Origin: Streptomyces aidingensis
GTDB lineage: Bacteria > Actinomycetota > Actinomycetes > Streptomycetales > Streptomycetaceae
Direction of reading: 5' to 3'
Assembly: GCF_900112355.1 (NCBI RefSeq)
Contig: NZ_FOLM01000024.1
Coordinates: 1-56,382 of the forward strand
DNA: 56,382 bases
Part shown: positions 8,227-18,400 of the stretch, piece by piece
Layout of the letters: every line of letters begins with the position of its first letter
How positions within the stretch are numbered: position 1 is the stretch's first letter
Notes under the pieces: generated by a model
Databases searched by the model: none
Told to the model about the DNA's origin: nothing
Seen by the model: the letters and a program-made list of their open reading frames with translations, nothing else
Position numbers and translations under genes: made by a program

Positions 8227-10029
8227 TCAGTCGCCGGTGCGGTGCAGGGGGATCGGCGGGTCTTCGCTCTTGGGGTAGACGGTGGTGCCGAGTACCGTGT
8301 CCGGATCGTCCTCGTCCAGGGTGATCTCGTGCACATTGCCGGTCTGGCAGCCGGTGACGAACGGATTCTCCTGGTCGGTGTTCCGGCTGGAGGTGCCCTC
8401 CAGCCGGATCGAGCCGTCGTCGATCTCGATCAGCTTGACGGTCTCGGTGCAGCCCAGGTTCCAGCCGGTCAGCACCTCCGTGGCATTGGTCACCAGGGTG
8501 CCGACATGCTCGTCGAGGCCGCCCGGGTCCAGGGTGAGGGTGACGGTGACCTCACCGTCGATGTCCGAGCGGTCGGGCACCTCGGCGGAGCCTTCCCAGG
8601 TGCCGATGTACTGCTCCGGCAGGGCCTCCGGGTCCTGCTCCTGCTCCTTCTCCTCGTTCTTCTCGTCCGCCCCGTTCTCCTCGTTCGCCCCGTCTTCCTT
8701 GTGCGCCTCCTTCTCCCCCTCGTCCCCGGCCGTGCCCCCGGTGTTCTCCCCCCGGTTGTCCAGCAGCACCCAGCCGCCCACCAGGACCAGGGCGGTGGCC
8801 AGCACCGCGCCCACCACCGCCGGCACGGTCCGCGACGAGCGGCGCGGCACCGGGTAGGGCGAGACCGGCGGATACGGCGTGGCCGGCGTACCGGCCGCGC
8901 CGAAGCCGCCCCCCACCGGAGGCGGCGGGGTGGCCGGGCCGCCGGGCGCATACGGGTTGCCGGTGTGCGGCACGGCGGCGTGCGGCTGGGTGGGCGGCGG
9001 CGGTGACGGCGGCCCGGCCGCGGCGGCGGTGGGCGCGGCCGTCGGCGGATGGGCGGGCGGTCGCGGGGTGCTCGCCGAGGGGACCGCGGGCTGTGCCCCG
9101 GGCCGAGCGGGCGCGGCACCGCCGCTCTGGTTCAGCCGGGCCGGCAGCTCCTCGGCCCGCCGGCGGTGGTCCTCGCGCAGCGTCTCCGGCAGCGCCCGGA
9201 CCCACCGGCCGCCGCCGGCCGTCCGGCCGGCGGCCAGCGCGGACGCGGCGGGCCGGGCGCCCGGCTCCTTGGCCAGCAGCGGCTCCACCAGCGGGCGCAG
9301 CACCTCCGGCAGGCCGGTCAGCACCGGCGGCTCGTGGATCACCCGGTAGAGCAGGGTGGCGGTGGCCGGGGACTCGCCGGTGTGCTGGAAGGGGCCGTGC
9401 CCGGTGGCGGCGAACACCAGCAGCGCGCCCAGCGCGAACACATCGGCCGCCGGGGAGAGTTCCCGGGCCCCGGCGACCTGTTCGGGCGCCAGATATCCGG
9501 GCGAGCCGATCATGCCGCCGGTGTGCGTGACCGGGGAATCGTCCAGGGCCCGGGCGATGCCGAAGTCGATGAGCTGCGGGCGCTGCGGCCCCAGCAGCAC
9601 ATTCGACGGTTTCAGATCCCGGTGGACCAGGCCCTCGGCATGCACCGCGGCCAGCGCCGCGATCAGCTCGGCGGCCAGCTCGGTGACCGCCTCCGGGGCC
9701 AGCGGGCCGGCGTGCAGCACCCACTCCTCCAGCGAGGGCGCGGGCACATACTCGGTGGCCAGCCACTGCTGGCCGTCGCCGCGGCTCCAGTCCACCACCG
9801 GCACGGTCCAGGGACTGCGCACCCGGTCGGCGTTGCGTATCTCCCGTTCGAAACGCAGCCGGAAGCCGGGATCGCCGGTGCGCTCGGCAAGGATGGTCTT
9901 CAGGGCCAGCGCCCGGCCGCCCGGCGTACGGGCCAGATAGACCCGGCCCATGCCGCCCGCGCCGAGCCGGCCCAGCAGGACATAGCCGCCGATGGCCCGC
10001 GGATCCTCCGCGTGCAGTGACTCCACCAC
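8227..10029 (-). CDS. Membrane-anchored Ser/Thr protein kinase (PASTA-less, PknB/AfsK class)
   Basis: About 600 aa. GTG at 10029 is preceded by AAGGGGGGAACGGC, a good ribosome site; a second GTG follows directly. The kinase domain occupies roughly residues 10-270: Gly-rich loop GRLGAGGMGRVYLA, the VAIK-type Lys in ALALKT, catalytic loop HRDLKPSNVLL near residue 135, DFGIA, and an activation segment with TGGMIGSPGYLAPEQ. A long Pro/Ala/Thr juxtamembrane linker follows, then one membrane helix (about 400-425), a Glu/Lys/Asn-rich charged stretch, and an outer domain of about 150 residues (YIGTWEGSAEVPD and TLTLDPGG motifs). That C-terminal domain is the probable signal sensor; its ligand is unknown. 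It converges on the xyl operon with 26 bp between stops. Confidence 0.9.
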   Translation of the reverse strand: MVESLHAEDPRAIGGYVLLGRLGAGGMGRVYLARTPGGRALALKTILAERTGDPGFRLRFEREIRNADRVRSPWTVPVVDWSRGDGQQWLATEYVPAPSLEEWVLHAGPLAPEAVTELAAELIAALAAVHAEGLVHRDLKPSNVLLGPQRPQLIDFGIARALDDSPVTHTGGMIGSPGYLAPEQVAGARELSPAADVFALGALLVFAATGHGPFQHTGESPATATLLYRVIHEPPVLTGLPEVLRPLVEPLLAKEPGARPAASALAAGRTAGGGRWVRALPETLREDHRRRAEELPARLNQSGGAAPARPGAQPAVPSASTPRPPAHPPTAAPTAAAAGPPSPPPPTQPHAAVPHTGNPYAPGGPATPPPPVGGGFGAAGTPATPYPPVSPYPVPRRSSRTVPAVVGAVLATALVLVGGWVLLDNRGENTGGTAGDEGEKEAHKEDGANEENGADEKNEEKEQEQDPEALPEQYIGTWEGSAEVPDRSDIDGEVTVTLTLDPGGLDEHVGTLVTNATEVLTGWNLGCTETVKLIEIDDGSIRLEGTSSRNTDQENPFVTGCQTGNVHEITLDEDDPDTVLGTTVYPKSEDPPIPLHRTGD

Positions 10030-10200
10030 GCCGTTCCCCCCTTGTGCCGCCGCTGCCGCCAGGCTCAGGGTACGGCAGCGCCCCGGCTCCGGAACGCCCC
10101 GCGACAAGGGCGGACTTCGGCCCGCCGCAGCCGCGCCGCGCACCCGGTGGCGAGGACGCCATCCGGCCCCCGGACGGTTTCGGTGCCGTGCGGCCGGCGG

Positions 10201-10566
10201 CTACCGGATGGCGAAGTGCGCCAGGATCGCCTGCACCTCGTAGATGTCCACACCCTTGGTGAAGGTCTTCTCGACCGGGACATTGCTGCCGGAGAGCCAG
10301 ATCTTCAGCTCCGAGTCGAGATCCATGTGCCCGGAGGTCTCCACCGCGAAATGCGAGATGGACCGGTAGGGGATGGAGTGGTACTCGGTCTTCCGGCCGG
10401 TGACACCCTGCTTGTCGATCAGGATCAGCCGGCGGTCGGTGAACAGGATCATGTCCCGGATGAGCTGATAGGCGGCCTGCACCTGCTCGCCCTGGACCAG
10501 TATCCGCGCGTACTCGTGCTGCGCCGCCGCCGGATCGACCGCATGCGCGTTCCCGAACAGTGCCAT
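10201..10566 (-). CDS. Small PH-domain protein (bacterial PH/YvbH-like)
   Basis: A 121-aa protein, essentially one bacterial pleckstrin-homology-like domain. Diagnostic stretches are ILVQGEQVQAAYQLIRD, FTDRRLILIDKQG, TEYHSIPYRSISHFAVET, a beta-rich segment with DSELKIWLSG, and a C-terminal helix (DIYEVQAILAHF). Proteins of this family are cytosolic, often oligomeric rings, and are induced by stress or linked to envelope processes in Bacillus; no enzymatic role is known. ATG at 10566 is chosen because the family normally begins M-F/L-x-N close to it. It is a single gene, upstream of and parallel to the kinase, with a 171-bp gap that holds nothing recognisable. Confidence 0.85.
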   Translation of the reverse strand: MALFGNAHAVDPAAAQHEYARILVQGEQVQAAYQLIRDMILFTDRRLILIDKQGVTGRKTEYHSIPYRSISHFAVETSGHMDLDSELKIWLSGSNVPVEKTFTKGVDIYEVQAILAHFAIR

Positions 10567-10693
10567 CGCCGCTCACCCCTCCGCTCCCGGCCCGTGCACC
10601 CGGCCGCTGCCCCTCCCGGCACTGTAACCCGCCCCGCCGGCACGGCGGGCGCCGCCGGCTTCAGCGGCCGCGCCCTCGGCGGCGCCGGCCGCC

Positions 10694-11317
10694 GTGGCCG
10701 TCGCCGTGGCCGCCGGCCTGGGCGGCTGGTGGCTGGCCGGCTCGGGGAACGAGGACCGCGCCTGCTCCCCCGAGGTGTCCCTGGTGGACTACTCGGACGC
10801 CCTGGACAAGGTCGGCCACGGCGGGCGGCCGGTGGCCGGGCTGTCCGCCATGGCGTTCACCGGCCCGGGACGGGCGCTGATCCTCGCGGACAAGACCCCG
10901 GTGGTGTACGAGGTCGGCCTCGGCGGCACCGGCCGGGAACTGGCACCGGAGATCACCGACTCGACCGCCCTGCGGGACACCGGCGGGGTGCCGCTGCGCC
11001 TCTACGCGCTCTCCCTCGCCGAAGCCCCGGACGTCTCCGGCGTGGCCTCGCTCTACGGCGCGCCCCCGGACGTATTCCCGCACAAGCGGCTGCCGGCCGA
11101 CATCGCGGACTGCCCGTCCCTGGGGGCCACCGCCCGGGAACCGCAGCCCAACCCGCTGCTGGACACCATCGAGGGCATGACACCGGGCGGGGCCGTCGCC
11201 GACGGGGCGGACGCCGGCCGCCGGCTGCTCCATCTGGTCTCGGACGACAACGCCGGCAGCCATCAGACCACCCGCCTGTACGCCCTGGCCGTGGACCTGC
11301 CGGATCAGACCGGGTAG
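10694..11317 (+). CDS. Shortened esterase-like-activity-of-phytase family protein
   Basis: A 207-aa protein from GTG 10694, the only reasonable start after an in-frame stop at 10625. The first 20 residues are hydrophobic (signal anchor, no lipobox). Two family hallmarks are visible: an N-terminal stretch like FSDALDKTTFDG.PVGGLSAL (here YSDALDKVGHGGRPVAGLSA) and the C-terminal SDDNAGSHQTTRLYALAVDL. Full-length members are usually 330-420 aa, with about 150-200 residues between these motifs, so the middle part appears shortened. It may be a compact paralogue or an internally deleted gene that kept its frame. Its stop overlaps the convergent SDR gene by 13 bp. No catalytic claim can be made. 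Confidence 0.55.
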   Translation: MAVAVAAGLGGWWLAGSGNEDRACSPEVSLVDYSDALDKVGHGGRPVAGLSAMAFTGPGRALILADKTPVVYEVGLGGTGRELAPEITDSTALRDTGGVPLRLYALSLAEAPDVSGVASLYGAPPDVFPHKRLPADIADCPSLGATAREPQPNPLLDTIEGMTPGGAVADGADAGRRLLHLVSDDNAGSHQTTRLYALAVDLPDQTG

Positions 11318-12225
11318 CGCACCCCGGTCAGCTCCTCGGACACCGTCCACAGGCGGCGCTGGAGGTCCCGGTCGCGGGACCGGGCGCTGGAGCCGACCGG
11401 GACAGGGCGGCCCCGGGCCTGGAAGGGACCGGACGGGCCGTAGAAGTCACCGCCACGGACGTGCGGGTCGGTGGCGGCGCGCAGGGTGGCGAGCGCGCCC
11501 CGGGCCGCGCTCTGGCCGAGCAGCGGGCCCAGCGCGCGGACGGCCGCCCGCAGCGCCGCGGGGGAGTAGCGGATGAGTTCGGTGGCGGCGATGCCGGGGT
11601 GGGCGGCCACCGCCGTCGTGGGGACGCCCGCGGCGTCGAGGCGGCGCTGGAGCTCATGGGTGAACATCAGATTGGCCAGCTTGGACTGGCCGTAGGCGGC
11701 CACCCGGTCGTAGGACCGCTCCCCGTGCAGATCCTCGAAGCGGATCCGGGCCCGGATGCGGTGGCCCATGCTGCTGACCGTCACCACGCGGGAGCCGGGG
11801 ACCGGCAGCAGGCTCTCCAGCAGCAGACCCGTGAGCGCGAAGTGCCCCAGATGGTTGGTGCCGAACTGGAGCTCGAAGCCGTCCCGGGTGAGCGTCCTCG
11901 GGGTGTACATCACCCCGGCGTTGTTGATCAGCAGATCGAGCCGCGGGTGCGCCGCCCGGAGTTCGTCCGCGGCCCGGCGCACCGAGGCCAGCTCCGAGAG
12001 ATCCAGCCGCTGCACGGTGACCTGCGCGCCGGGCGCGGTCCCCGCGATCCGCTCGGCGGCCCGCTTGCCCTTCTCGGCGTCCCGCACCGCCAGCACCACC
12101 GAGGCGCCGCGGGCGGCGAGGACCCGCGCCGTCTCCAGGCCCAGGCCGGTGTTCGCCCCGGTGACCACGGCGGTCCGGCCGTGCTGCGGCGGCACCTGGG
12201 CCTCGGTCCACTTCCGCTCCGCCAT
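11305..12225 (-). CDS. Short-chain dehydrogenase/reductase (retinol dehydrogenase/WWOX-like)
   Basis: A 306-aa NAD(P)-dependent oxidoreductase. Rossmann signature TGANTGLGLETARVLA near residue 21, the NNAG motif (LLINNAGVMYTP) near residue 100, NHLGHFALT, the catalytic Ser in VVTVSSMGH, and YxxxK as YGQSKLAN near residue 168. After the catalytic Lys the helix LMFTHELQRRL and AAHPGIAATEL follow, as in the retinol dehydrogenase 12/protochlorophyllide reductase-like branch. The substrate is unknown; these enzymes often act on lipophilic alcohols or aldehydes. It is divergent from the giant hydrolase-NACHT gene with 224 bp between, in which CCCCCTTCA is repeated (about 12331-12349). Confidence 0.88.
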   Translation of the reverse strand: MAERKWTEAQVPPQHGRTAVVTGANTGLGLETARVLAARGASVVLAVRDAEKGKRAAERIAGTAPGAQVTVQRLDLSELASVRRAADELRAAHPRLDLLINNAGVMYTPRTLTRDGFELQFGTNHLGHFALTGLLLESLLPVPGSRVVTVSSMGHRIRARIRFEDLHGERSYDRVAAYGQSKLANLMFTHELQRRLDAAGVPTTAVAAHPGIAATELIRYSPAALRAAVRALGPLLGQSAARGALATLRAATDPHVRGGDFYGPSGPFQARGRPVPVGSSARSRDRDLQRRLWTVSEELTGVRYPV

Positions 12226-12449
12226 GCTGCCCGCTCCTTCCGCTCTCTCCGCCCCCTCTGCCGCGTCCGCTCCCTCCGCGTGCCCGGCCCCGCCGCGGCC
12301 CTGCCCAACGATCCGCCGCCGGCCGAGGTCACCCCCTTCACCCCCTTCACCCCTGCACCGGCTTCACCGGTTCCGGGCACAACCCGGCGGTGCGGTGGGT
12401 AGGTTGACCGGTGGTGCCGTGGGGAGCGAGCCGGAAGGGGGTGGTCGCC

Positions 12450-15400
12450 GTGTCCGGAGAGCCGCGGCGGCTGGGGGTGGTCTTTGTGCACGGCTTCAAC
12501 TCGGGACCGGAGACCTGGGACACCCTCCGGGACCTCATCGCCGAGGACGACGGCCTGGCCTTTGCCGGCACCCTGGCGTTCGAGTACACCACCGGCCTGG
12601 TGCGGCTGCGGCCGGACCGGCGCATTCCCACCCTGAGCACGGTGGCGGACTCGCTCAAGACCTATCTGGAGGTCCGCACCCCGGGCTCTTTGCGGCTGAT
12701 GCTGGTCGGCCACAGCATGGGCGGCCTGGTCATCCAGCGCTACCTGGTGCGGATGCTGAACGAGGGACGCGGCGCGGAACTGTCCCGGATACGGCGCGTG
12801 GTGCTGTTCGCCACGCCCAACACCGGCTCGGAGATCCTGCGCGGCATGCGGCAGCAACTGCTCGGCACCAACCCGCAGGAGCGGGAACTGCGGGTGCTGG
12901 ACGAGACGGTGCGCGACACCCATGTGCGGGTCGTCCACGACATCGCCCGCGCCTCGCGGGTGACCGAGCGGACCTGCCCCATCCCCTTCTCGGTCTTCGC
13001 GGGCACCGACGACCAGGTGGTGCCCCGGGCCTCCGCCCAGGGCTACTTCCCGGACGTGGGCGCCCTGCCCGGGGACCACTTCAGCATCGTCAAGCCGCGG
13101 AAGGGCGACCGCGACCACGCCGCCTTCGCCACCCTGCGGTACCTGCTGGAGAAGACGGAGGACGGCGCCGACCCGCCCGCCGCCGAACGCGCTGCCGACG
13201 AGCGGCCGTTACCGGCCCCGGCGGCACCGGCGCCGGGTGCCGCCCCGGAGCGGCACCTCAAGGACGGCCTGTACCGCAGCCTCTGCGAGAACTATCTGCG
13301 GGTGGCGTTCCAGGAGTCCCGCTACATCGAACTCGGCGACCTCGGCATGGAACAGGACGCGGACGACCCCGGGGACGCCGGACGGGCCCGGCAGCTCGGA
13401 CTCGACGAGATGTACATCTCGCTCCAGGCAGACCCGCGGTCCCTCTCCGACCGGCGCCGCGCCGAACGCCTGCGGCTGCTGGACGAGGCCGACCTGGCGG
13501 GCGACACGGCCCGGGCGCTCTCCGGCCGGGAGAACACCATCGAGGCCATCCTGGCCGGCGGCCCCCGCTCCGCCGCGGGCACCGCCACCCGGTCCGGCAC
13601 CGATGCCGATACTGCTACTGACGCCGATACCGATACCGATACCGATGCCGATGCCGAGAGCGGCGTCCCGCTGGAGACCGCCTTCGAACGGCACCGGGTC
13701 CTGGTGGTGCTGGGCGATCCGGGCAGCGGCAAATCCGTGCTGTGCCTGTGGCTGGAGAACAGCCTGGCCCGCCGCTCCCGGTCCGTGCTGAGCGGCGCGG
13801 AATCCGGACCGCTGCGCGTCCCGATGCGGTTCCGGGCCGCCGACTACGCGCGGTACTACGCCCGCGACTTCGCCGAGGGCGAGCCGCCCGGCGGTCTCCC
13901 CGAATTCCTGGCCGCACACCTCCCCGACGGCATCCGCTACTCACGGCGGCTGATGCGGGACATGTTCGAGCGGGCCTTGGCCGACGGGGACGCGGTGCTG
14001 CTGATCGACGGCCTGGACGAGCTGACCGACTACCGCAAGGAAGTGACCGACGCGCTGGTCGCCCTGGTCCGCACCCAGGTGGCGGACCGCCCGGCGGACC
14101 ATCCGGCCGGCCGCGCCCAGGCGGTGATCACCAGCCGGATCGCCGGATACGACGACGTCTATCTCACCGTCGAGGAAGCCGCGCACTACCTCATCCGCCC
14201 GATGTCCGAGGAGCAGATCGCCCGGTTCGCCGGCAACTTCTTCACCGCCATCGGCGATCCCGGGCACGCCCCGCCGTTTCTGGACCGGGTCGGGCGCAGC
14301 AACCCGACCGTCCGCCGGTTCGCCGCCAACCCGCTGCTGCTCACCTCCATGTGCTCCTACTGGCACCGCCATCACGAACTGCCGCCCGGCCGCTCCGAGC
14401 TCTACCGGCGGCTGGTGCTGGACACCGGCTACCGCTGGCGGCGCTTCACCGACGGCGCCGGGGAGTCCGCGATCGACCGGCTGCTCGGCGACGAGGAGGC
14501 GTTCCTCGGCATGCTGTCCCGGGTCGCGCGCCGCATCCACGACCGGCACGCGGACGGCCGGATCAGCGAGGAAGAACTCCTGGAGACCCTTGACGACGCC
14601 CTGTTCGGCCTGCGCCGGGTGACCGGCGACGACCCCCGCCCGGTCACCCTGGGACTGGTCGACCGCATCCGGCAGCGGGTCGGCATTCTCGCCGAATTCT
14701 CCTCCCGGGAGTTCGGCTTCATCCACCCCACCTTCCGCGAATACCTGGCCGGGCGGGACCTGCGGGTGCTCCCCCCGCCGGCCGGACCGGGCCCGGATCT
14801 GTTCGACCGCTTCCGGGAGCGGCTCGGCGACCCCCGCTGGCGGGAGCCGCTGCTCCTCGCCCTGGGCGAGTGCTCCTCGAAGTCCAGGACCGACCTGATC
14901 CGCCGGGCCCTGGACACCGGCCCGGAGGAGCGGGAGGTCTGGGCCGGCACGCTGCTGGCCGCCGCGGTGGACCAGCCCGCCGCCGCGGCGGGCCCGGTGG
15001 AACTGACAGCCCTGCTGGAACTCGCCGCCCGCACCCGGGAGGACCTCCGCGACGTCCCGGACGCCCTCGACGCCCTGGACCACCGGCTCGCCGCCCTCCG
15101 CCGCCATCTCGGCGCCGAGCGCTTCGACTTCCTCACGCTCAGCCTGTTCGCGGACTCCTCCCTGATCCCGCCGCTGGCCGCGCTCTACTGGCGGCGCCGC
15201 TGGCTCACCGCCCCGGTCCTGGAGCGGTTCGCCGAGGTGGCCCTGCACGACACGCCGGACTGGGGCCGGCCCGTGCAGCGGGCCCTGCGCCGCGCCGCCG
15301 CGGGCGAGCCGCGGCGCGAAGCCGAGGTGCGCGGCAAGCTGGACCGGCCCGAGAACGACGACCCGTTCGCGACGCGGCTGTACGAACTGGGCAGGGCCGC

Positions 15401-18400
15401 CTGGGAGCGGCAGCGGCAGCGGGCCGACGAATCCGTCGTCGAGGAACCCGCCCCCGGCACCCTGCCGCTGCGGGAACTCTTCACCGAACGCCCCGAGCTC
15501 TGGCAGGCATGCCTGGCCGACCCGGGCAGCGCCCGGGTGATCTGCGCCCTCTTCGGCGGGCTGGACCACCACGACGCGCTGCACTGGGCCGCCCAGTACG
15601 AGGACTTCGCCCGCATGCTCCAGTTGCCGGACATGCCGCGCCAGATGGAGGTCGAGCGGCGGGCCACCGAACTGGTGCCGGAGTTCGGCGCGGAGGACAT
15701 CGTCTACAACATCGCCGTACTGCTGGACACCGTCGGCAAACGGGTCACCCGGGCCGGCCCCCGGGCCGCCGTCGAGGTCCGGTGGCTGAGCCGGCCCTCG
15801 GCCCCGGCCCTGCGCGGCGCCGTGCACCGCTGGGCGCTGCGCACCCCCGGCGAGCCGGCTCCGCTGCGCGAGGCACTGGCACGGATCGCCACCGCCGAGG
15901 AGGGCGACGCGGCCGAGCGGGCGGAGGCCGAGCTGGGTCTGCTGGTTCTCGACGGCCGCCCCATGACGCCCGGCCGGGCCTCCGTCACCGCCCTGGAGGG
16001 CGCGCTGGAAGCCACCGGCGACGCCATGATCCGGGGATCCCGGGCCTGGCTGACGACGGTGTGGGAGTCCCCGGACATCCCGGACGCCGAGCGCCCCGCC
16101 CTGTACCGCTTCCTGCTCACGGTGTGCTTCCTGGTGGCGGGGCGCCCGGTGTCGCTCGCGAAACCGGACACCCGGTTCGAGGAGCCGGTGCTGATCGCCG
16201 ACCGCCTGGCCGGGCGGGCGCTGGCCCGGTCCTGGGGAGAGGACCCGCCGGCGGACAGCGGGCTGAACGGCATCTCCGCCCGCCAACTGCTGGCGGCCGT
16301 CGGCTGGCTCACCACCCTGCCCTATCCGGAGACGGGTGCCGGCGAAGGTGACGGTGCCGGGGCCGTCCTGTGGCACGAGGACATGCCGCGCGCCGCGGCG
16401 GCGGTGACCGGTGCGCCGGCCCGCGCGCTGCGCACCGTGTCGTCCTGGATGCACCGGCGGGCACCCGACCTGGAACCCGAGGTGACCGCCGCGCTGGTGG
16501 CCGCCGCGGAAGCCCGGTGGGAGGAGCCGCCGGAGGCCGGCGCCGGGGAACTGCCCGCGCTCATGGCGGAGCTGTACCCGCTGCTCACCGACGGCCGGGG
16601 AACCGTACCGGCCGGGCAACTGGCGGAACTGGAGCGGCTCGCCGCGCAGGCCCCGGCCGGCACCGCGACCGACGCCGCACTGCTGCTGCTGGCGCTGTCC
16701 GGGCAGGCCCGGGACGAGGAAACGGAAACAGCAGCGGCAGCGGTCGCGGAAGCGAAGGGGGACCAGGACCAGGAGCAGGGCCAGGGCCAGGAACCGGGCG
16801 GGCAGCAGGACGGCGGCCGGCGCCGCCGGCAGCTCGCCGCCCTGGACCTGCTGGCCGCCGAACCGGACCAGGCGCTGCGGGCCGAACTTCTGTACCGGTG
16901 CCGCGGCCATCTGACCGAGGACCAGCGGGTGCGGGAGCGGTTTCTCCAGGCGGTGGCCACGCTGGACAGTCCGGTGCTGCGGGCGGACGCGGCCGGCGAC
17001 CTCGCCGGCTGCGCCGCGGCTCTCCTCGACCGCCTCGACCGCCTCGACCGAAACGACGCCGACGACGCCGACGACGCCGACGGCGGTACGGCTCCAGCCC
17101 CCGTACCCGCCCCCGTACCCGCCCGCGGCGCCGGCATCGGCCCCGCGGACCGGATCGCGCTGCGCACGGTCTCGGCGATCCTCCAGGAACTGCTCCGGCT
17201 CCACCGCGGCGTGCCGGGTGACGGGGAGCGGGAGTTCTCCCCCGCCGTCCTGGCGGACGTCCCCGCGGTGCCGGAGGCCCTGGCGGACGCGGCCCGGCTG
17301 ACCCACGGCTGGCACCTGCCGCTGGACCGCGGCCTGCTGGAGCGGCTCATCCGCCGGCCGACGGCCCGCCCCGAGGACGCGGCGGCGGTCGCGCACTGGC
17401 TGTCGCTGGTGTCCGGGGTCGAGGACGAGGTGGTGCCGGAACTCACCGCCTGGGCGGAGCGGGCTCCGGCGGACGCACCCTGGGCCGTGGCCGTCCGCAA
17501 TCTGCTGGTGCTGCACCGCGCGTCCCGGGAGCCCCGCGCCCCCGGCGTGTTCCGGGAACTCGTCGAGCTGGTGTGCACCGCGGACGCGGGCGCCTCCGCC
17601 CGCGCGCGGCTGGAGCTGCTGGGTCCCAGGCAGGACGCCGACCGGGACGTCCGGCACCACCGGCTCTCCGAGGCCGGCGTGGACCGGTGGTGGGCCCTGG
17701 GCCGGGCGGTCGTGGCCGAGACCGACCCCGCGCGGCGTTCGCTGTACCAGGCCGCGGTGTGGGAGTGGGACATCGACGACGCGGATGCGGTGCGGGAGGC
17801 GGCCGGGCGGGCCGGACGTGAAGCGGACGGCCGCCGGGTGTGGCTGTCCCTGCTCGCCCCGGCGACGATCTGGCGGCCCGGGGCCCAGCAGGCCCTGGCG
17901 GAATGGCTGGACGCCGGCGCCGGCGCCGGGACGGCCCCGGAGGCGGACCCGGAAGCGGCCCGGACCGTCCTGGACCTGCTCGCCTCCCTGCTCACCTGCG
18001 GCAACGGCCTGGAGGTCGGCGAGAGCCTGGTGCGTGCCGTGACCGGCGCCTGTGTGCGCGCCGGGGTGACGGCCCGGTTCGTCCCCGACCTGCCGGAGGG
18101 GAGATTCCGCCTCGCCGTCGCCGGCCCGGTGGCCGAGGCCTGCGTGGCCGCGTCGGCCCGGACGCCGGACGCCGGAGCCCCGGAACCGGCCACCGACGAC
18201 GACATCGCCGCGGCGCGCCGGCTCCTCCGGGACCGCACCCGCCGGCTCGTCGAACCGGGCGGCGGCCCGCCGGGCCGGGAGGAACTCACCGGCTACGGCC
18301 GGCTGCTGTGGAAGCCCGGCCCTTCCCGGCCCGAGGACGTGACCACCTACATCCCCCGGGAACTGGGCGGCGAGCGGGCCGTGCTGCTGCTGGGCTGGCT

